A stretch of DNA of 64,000 bases from Bradyrhizobium sp. 138. GTDB lineage: Bacteria; Pseudomonadota; Alphaproteobacteria; Rhizobiales; Xanthobacteraceae. Shown piece by piece: positions 61,032 through 64,000 of the stretch. The position numbers and the translations under genes were made by a program. The notes beneath the pieces are model-generated. The model was not told the DNA's origin and searched no databases. It worked only from the letters and a program-made list of their open reading frames with translations. The stretch covers positions 62,001 to 126,000 of the forward strand of contig NZ_JADPKT010000055.1 in the NCBI RefSeq assembly GCF_023074075.1, read 5' to 3'. Each line of letters opens with the position of its first letter. The stretch's first letter is position 1.

Positions 61032-62228
61032 TTACCGATGCTCGATTGCCCTGATCGCGCCGCGGAGCTCGGCGAGGCCGCGCAGGCGGCCGATCGCGGT
61101 GTAGCCGGGGTTGGTGCGCTTGGTGGCGGCGAGATCATCCAGCATGCGGTGGCCGTGATCGGGACGGAACACGATTCTCCTGTCGGGCGAGCGTCGCGCA
61201 TTCTCCTTCAGCAGCGCCTTCAGCACCGCGACCATGTCGACGTCGCCATCGAGATGATCGGACTCGTAGAACGACAGTCCGTCGGACTCGCGCTTGGTCG
61301 CGCGCAGATGCGCAAAGGCGATGCGCGGGCCGAAGCGCTCGGCCATTTCGGGCAGGTTGTTCTCCGCGCGCACGCCGAGCGAGCCTGTGCACAGGCAGAT
61401 GCCGTTGGCCTTGGACGGGACGGCGTCGAACAGCGCCTGATAATCGTCGGCGGAGGAGGCAATACGCGGCAGACCGAACAGCGGGCGTGGCGGATCGTCC
61501 GGATGGAGCGTCAGCGACACCCCGAGCTGCTCGGCGACCGGCGTCACGCGCGCCAGGAATTCGGCGAGATGCTGCCGCAGGATTTTTGGCGTGATGTCGC
61601 GATAGGTTTCCAGCCGGTCGCGGAATTGCGGAATGGTCATCGGCTCGGTGGTCGAGCCCGGCAGCGCGCTGGCGATGACCATGACGAGATAGTCGATATC
61701 GGCCTGGCTCATCTGCTCGAACAGTTTTTTCGCGCGGGCTTGTTGTTCGGGCGAATATTCCAGAGCGGCCGCCGGACGCTTCAGGATATGCAGCTCAAAC
61801 GCGGCAAAGCGGTCCTGGTCGAAGCGCATGGCACGAGCGCCGTTCGGCAGCTCCCATTCGAGATCGGTGCGGCACCAATCCACAACCGGCATGAAATTGT
61901 AGCAGATGATCTTGATGCCGGACGCGGCGACCGCCTCCAGGCTGGCGATCCACGCCTCGATCGACTTCGTCGCTTTGCCACCCAGACGCTTGACGTCGTC
62001 GGGGATCGGAATCGATTCCACCACCGACCATGTCAGCTGCGAGCGGCCGGGCTGGCCGTTCTCGATGAAATTCTTGCGTTCCTCGACCGCCTTGCGCGTC
62101 CAGGCCTCCCCGATCGGCACCTGGTGCAGCGCCGAGACGATGTCGCTCGCCCCGGCCTGCCTGACGTCATCGAGCGAGACGGGATCATCGGGCCCGTACC
62201 AGCGCCATCCCTCCAGCATCATGCCCAT
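61032..62228 (-). CDS. uxuA: Mannonate dehydratase
   Basis: Dehydrates D-mannonate to 2-keto-3-deoxygluconate in hexuronate breakdown. 398 residues, standard for UxuA. Seen: MMLEGWRWYGPDDPVSLDDVRQAGASDIVSALHQVPIGEAWT at the start, IICYNFMPVVDWCRTDLEWELPNG in the middle, LSLHPDDPPRPLFGLPRI carrying metal-site residues, and VFRPDHGHRMLDDL near the end. The start may be the ATG at 62222, which has better spacing from GGGAGA. It begins 8 bases after the dehydrogenase stop, in an operon with a TRAP transporter. No uxuB or kdgK is in the window. Confidence 0.94.
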   Translation of the reverse strand: MGMMLEGWRWYGPDDPVSLDDVRQAGASDIVSALHQVPIGEAWTRKAVEERKNFIENGQPGRSQLTWSVVESIPIPDDVKRLGGKATKSIEAWIASLEAVAASGIKIICYNFMPVVDWCRTDLEWELPNGARAMRFDQDRFAAFELHILKRPAAALEYSPEQQARAKKLFEQMSQADIDYLVMVIASALPGSTTEPMTIPQFRDRLETYRDITPKILRQHLAEFLARVTPVAEQLGVSLTLHPDDPPRPLFGLPRIASSADDYQALFDAVPSKANGICLCTGSLGVRAENNLPEMAERFGPRIAFAHLRATKRESDGLSFYESDHLDGDVDMVAVLKALLKENARRSPDRRIVFRPDHGHRMLDDLAATKRTNPGYTAIGRLRGLAELRGAIRAIEHR

Positions 62229-62236
62229 TCTCCCAA

Positions 62237-63286
62237 TCAGTTCGCGGTCAGCACGACCTTGACGCTCTGCGAGCGGTCGAGTGCCAGCCTGAGCGCGTCC
62301 GGCGCGGTCGAGAGCGGACGCTCGGCGGTGACCAGCGACAGCACGTCGACGCTGCCGTTGGAGATCAGTTCCACCGCAGTTGCGAATTCGAAGCCGAAGC
62401 GGAACGAGCCACGCAGGTCGATCTCCTTGGCCATCACCGCATTCGACGGCGTCGGGATCTGGCCGCCCGGCAGATTGCCGATCTGCACCACGATGCCACC
62501 GCGCCTGACGATGCCAATGGCGCTGGCAAGGCCCGCGGCCGTGCCCGAGACTTCAAAGGCGACGTCGTAGGGTCGCGACGCTGCTTGCGCCTTCAAGCCT
62601 CCTTCGCCACCCGAGACGTTCTCGACATGCGAGGCGCCGAGCTTGGTCGCAAAAGCCAGCGGCGCCGGGGCGATATCGGCGACGGTGATGTCGGCCATGC
62701 CGGCGCGGTGCGCAGCCAGCATGGTCAGAAGCCCGATCGGACCGGCGCCGAAGATAATGCCGCGCTTGCCTTCGATATTGCCGGCACGCGCGACCGCGTG
62801 CAGACAAACCGCGAGCGGCTCGGCCAGCGCCGCGGCCTGATAGGAGACGTGATCCGGGATCTTCACACACTGCGCCGGGATCGCGTCGAAGTAATTGGCG
62901 AAGCCGCCCTGCATGTGCGGCGTCTTCGAAGCCGAGCCCATGAAGTAGATGTTCTCGCACAGGTTCGGCCGGCCCTCGCCGCAGGCGACGCAACGGCCGC
63001 ACCAGCGCGACGGGTTGACGGCGACGCGGTCGCCGACCTTCAGGTTCGCCGCCGCCCCTGCGATCTCCACGACCTCGCCCGAGATCTCGTGGCCGAGCAC
63101 CAATGGCGACTTCACCACGAAATCGCCGGTGCGGGCATGGCGGAAATAGTGCATGTCCGAGCCGCAGATGCCGCCGGCACCGAAGCGGAGGCGCACCATG
63201 CCGTCTGCGAGCTTATCGAGCGGATGCTCGACCATGCGCAGATCTTCGGGGCCGAACAGGGTTGCGGCGAGAGTTTTGGAGGTCAT
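62237..63286 (-). CDS. idnD: Zinc-dependent alcohol dehydrogenase, L-idonate 5-dehydrogenase-like
   Basis: 349-residue medium-chain dehydrogenase. Catalytic zinc ligands Cys41 (GGICGSDMHYFRH), His66 and Glu67 (LGHEISGEV); structural zinc cysteines 96, 99, 102 and 110 (CGRCVACGEGRPNLC). NAD-binding motif IIFGAGPIGLL. The TGDFVVKSPLVLGHE and ICGSDMHYF context is closest to L-idonate 5-dehydrogenases, which oxidise L-idonate to 5-ketogluconate. Sorbitol or other polyol substrates are alternatives. The ATG overlaps the TRAP permease stop by four bases (ATGA). The operon suggests uptake and oxidation of a sugar acid. Confidence 0.88.
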   Translation of the reverse strand: MTSKTLAATLFGPEDLRMVEHPLDKLADGMVRLRFGAGGICGSDMHYFRHARTGDFVVKSPLVLGHEISGEVVEIAGAAANLKVGDRVAVNPSRWCGRCVACGEGRPNLCENIYFMGSASKTPHMQGGFANYFDAIPAQCVKIPDHVSYQAAALAEPLAVCLHAVARAGNIEGKRGIIFGAGPIGLLTMLAAHRAGMADITVADIAPAPLAFATKLGASHVENVSGGEGGLKAQAASRPYDVAFEVSGTAAGLASAIGIVRRGGIVVQIGNLPGGQIPTPSNAVMAKEIDLRGSFRFGFEFATAVELISNGSVDVLSLVTAERPLSTAPDALRLALDRSQSVKVVLTAN

Positions 63287-64000
63287 TTGGAGAGTCCCAT
63301 ATATTTCGGCAGCCAGAGGGTGAGGTCGGGAATGAAGGTGATCGCGATCAGCGCGAGCATCAGCGGCACCAGCCAGGGCAGGATCGCCACCGTCGTGCGC
63401 TCGACCGAGAGCTTTGCCACGCGGGCGAGCACGAACAGCACCATGCCGAGCGGCGGATGCAACAGGCCGATCATCAGATTCAGCGTCATGATCAGGCCGA
63501 AATGAATGGGATCGATGCCGAGCTTGAGCACGATCGGCAGCAGGATCGGCACCAGAATGGTGATCGCCGCCGTGGTGTCGATGAAGCAGCCGACGAACAG
63601 GATCAGCACGTTGGCGAGCGCCAGGAACACCCATTTGTTGTGGGTGATGCTGAGCATCCAGTCCGACAGCATCTGGGCTGCCTGCGACACCGTCAGCAGC
63701 CAGGCGAAGATCGAGGCGGCGGTGACGATGAACAGTACCGAGGCCGTGGTCTCGATGGTGTCGAACGTCGCCTTGGCAACCGTCTTGAATGTCATGGTGC
63801 GGTAGCGCACGAGGCCGAGGAACAGCGACCAGATCACCGCGGCGACGGCGGCTTCCGTCGGCGTGAACCAGCCGAGCGTCATGCCGCCGATCAGGATCAC
63901 CGGCGCCATCAGCGCCATCACCGCCGAGAAGTCGAAATACCAGTCGATCACCAGCAGCGTGCCGAGCCCGATGACGACCGCGACGTTGACCGAGAGGCCG
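63283..64000 (-). CDS. dctM: TRAP transporter large permease, C-terminal part (runs off the window)
   Basis: About 238 residues of the C-terminal half are visible; the gene continues beyond base 64000. An apparent ATG at 63951 is internal, since the frame is open to the edge (GLSVNVAVVIGLGTLLVIDW). Several membrane helices are seen, with LMAPVILIGGMTLGWFTPTEAAVAAVIWSLFLG, VTAASIFAWLLTVSQAAQMLSDWM and NVLILFVGCFIDTTAAITILVPILLPIVLKLGIDPIHFGLIMTLNLMIGLLHPPLG, which is the DctM signature region. It is the membrane channel of a Na+/H+-driven organic-acid importer; the DctQ and DctP genes should lie to the right. Confidence 0.93.
   Translation of the reverse strand, partial: GLSVNVAVVIGLGTLLVIDWYFDFSAVMALMAPVILIGGMTLGWFTPTEAAVAAVIWSLFLGLVRYRTMTFKTVAKATFDTIETTASVLFIVTAASIFAWLLTVSQAAQMLSDWMLSITHNKWVFLALANVLILFVGCFIDTTAAITILVPILLPIVLKLGIDPIHFGLIMTLNLMIGLLHPPLGMVLFVLARVAKLSVERTTVAILPWLVPLMLALIAITFIPDLTLWLPKYMGLSK

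Noticed and set aside
1..64000. CRISPR arrays, tRNA/rRNA genes, integrases or insertion sequences
   Set aside because: No regularly spaced direct repeats, cloverleaf-like genes or transposase motifs were recognised by eye.

Overview
The window is high-GC alphaproteobacterial chromosome, most likely Bradyrhizobium or a close relative in Nitrobacteraceae. The assignment rests on codon use, a transaldolase–phosphoglucose isomerase fusion, promoters of the EcfG (alphaproteobacterial general stress sigma factor) type, and three families of intergenic repeats that I associate with Bradyrhizobium genomes. No rRNA, tRNA, CRISPR array, phage or insertion sequence was recognised.

Layout. 1-485: 5' part of prkA (minus). 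784-1428: membrane protein of unknown role. 1751-9262: pentose-phosphate operon tal-pgi, gnd, zwf, pgl, gntK and a HAD phosphatase. 9476-27480: alpha-glucan/trehalose island with GH15 and malQ (minus) divergent from glgE, treS-mak, glgB, glgX, treZ, treY. 27482-31960: small PHA-system-like protein, DUF3309 peptide, and divergent ligD/ku for end joining. 32121-40420: kdp potassium-transport operon (minus), including kdpF and two further tiny membrane ORFs. 40769-41682: four small ORFs divergent from kdp, three of them membrane peptides. 41983-46950: upp, an acyl-CoA ligase, acyl-CoA dehydrogenase, MaoC hydratase and CitE-like lyase. 46999-50482: glycine-zipper protein, GH79 glycosidase, MFS transporter. 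50863-54627: orphan ABC solute-binding protein, FAD reductase and IclR regulator, converging on a minus-strand operon (TPP enzyme, amino-acid oxidase, racemase-like protein, SDR; 59137-54634). 59138-60171: repeat-filled gap. 60172-64000: aspartate racemase-like gene, then uxuA, an idonate-type dehydrogenase and a truncated TRAP permease.

How the genes work together. Glucose-6-phosphate and gluconate enter the oxidative pentose-phosphate route. The neighbouring island carries two routes linking glucan and trehalose: TreY/TreZ (glucan to trehalose) and TreS-Mak/GlgE/GlgB (trehalose to glucan). The GlgE here, however, has Lys where the general-acid Glu is expected, so its activity is in doubt. 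Several stress loci (prkA, malQ, the DUF3309 peptide, ku/ligD) have GGAAC-N16/17-nGTT elements in the right place and direction, which suggests one general-stress regulon. The kdp operon and its divergent small-protein operon share a control region with a 15-bp near-perfect inverted repeat.

Most interesting points: the altered GlgE active site; the symmetric overlapping promoter between ku and ligD; the unannotated small membrane ORFs around kdp with possible shared operators; and intergenic repeats that fill the kdpB-kdpC gap and supply the ligD stop codon. All family names are from motif recognition by eye; no database search was possible.
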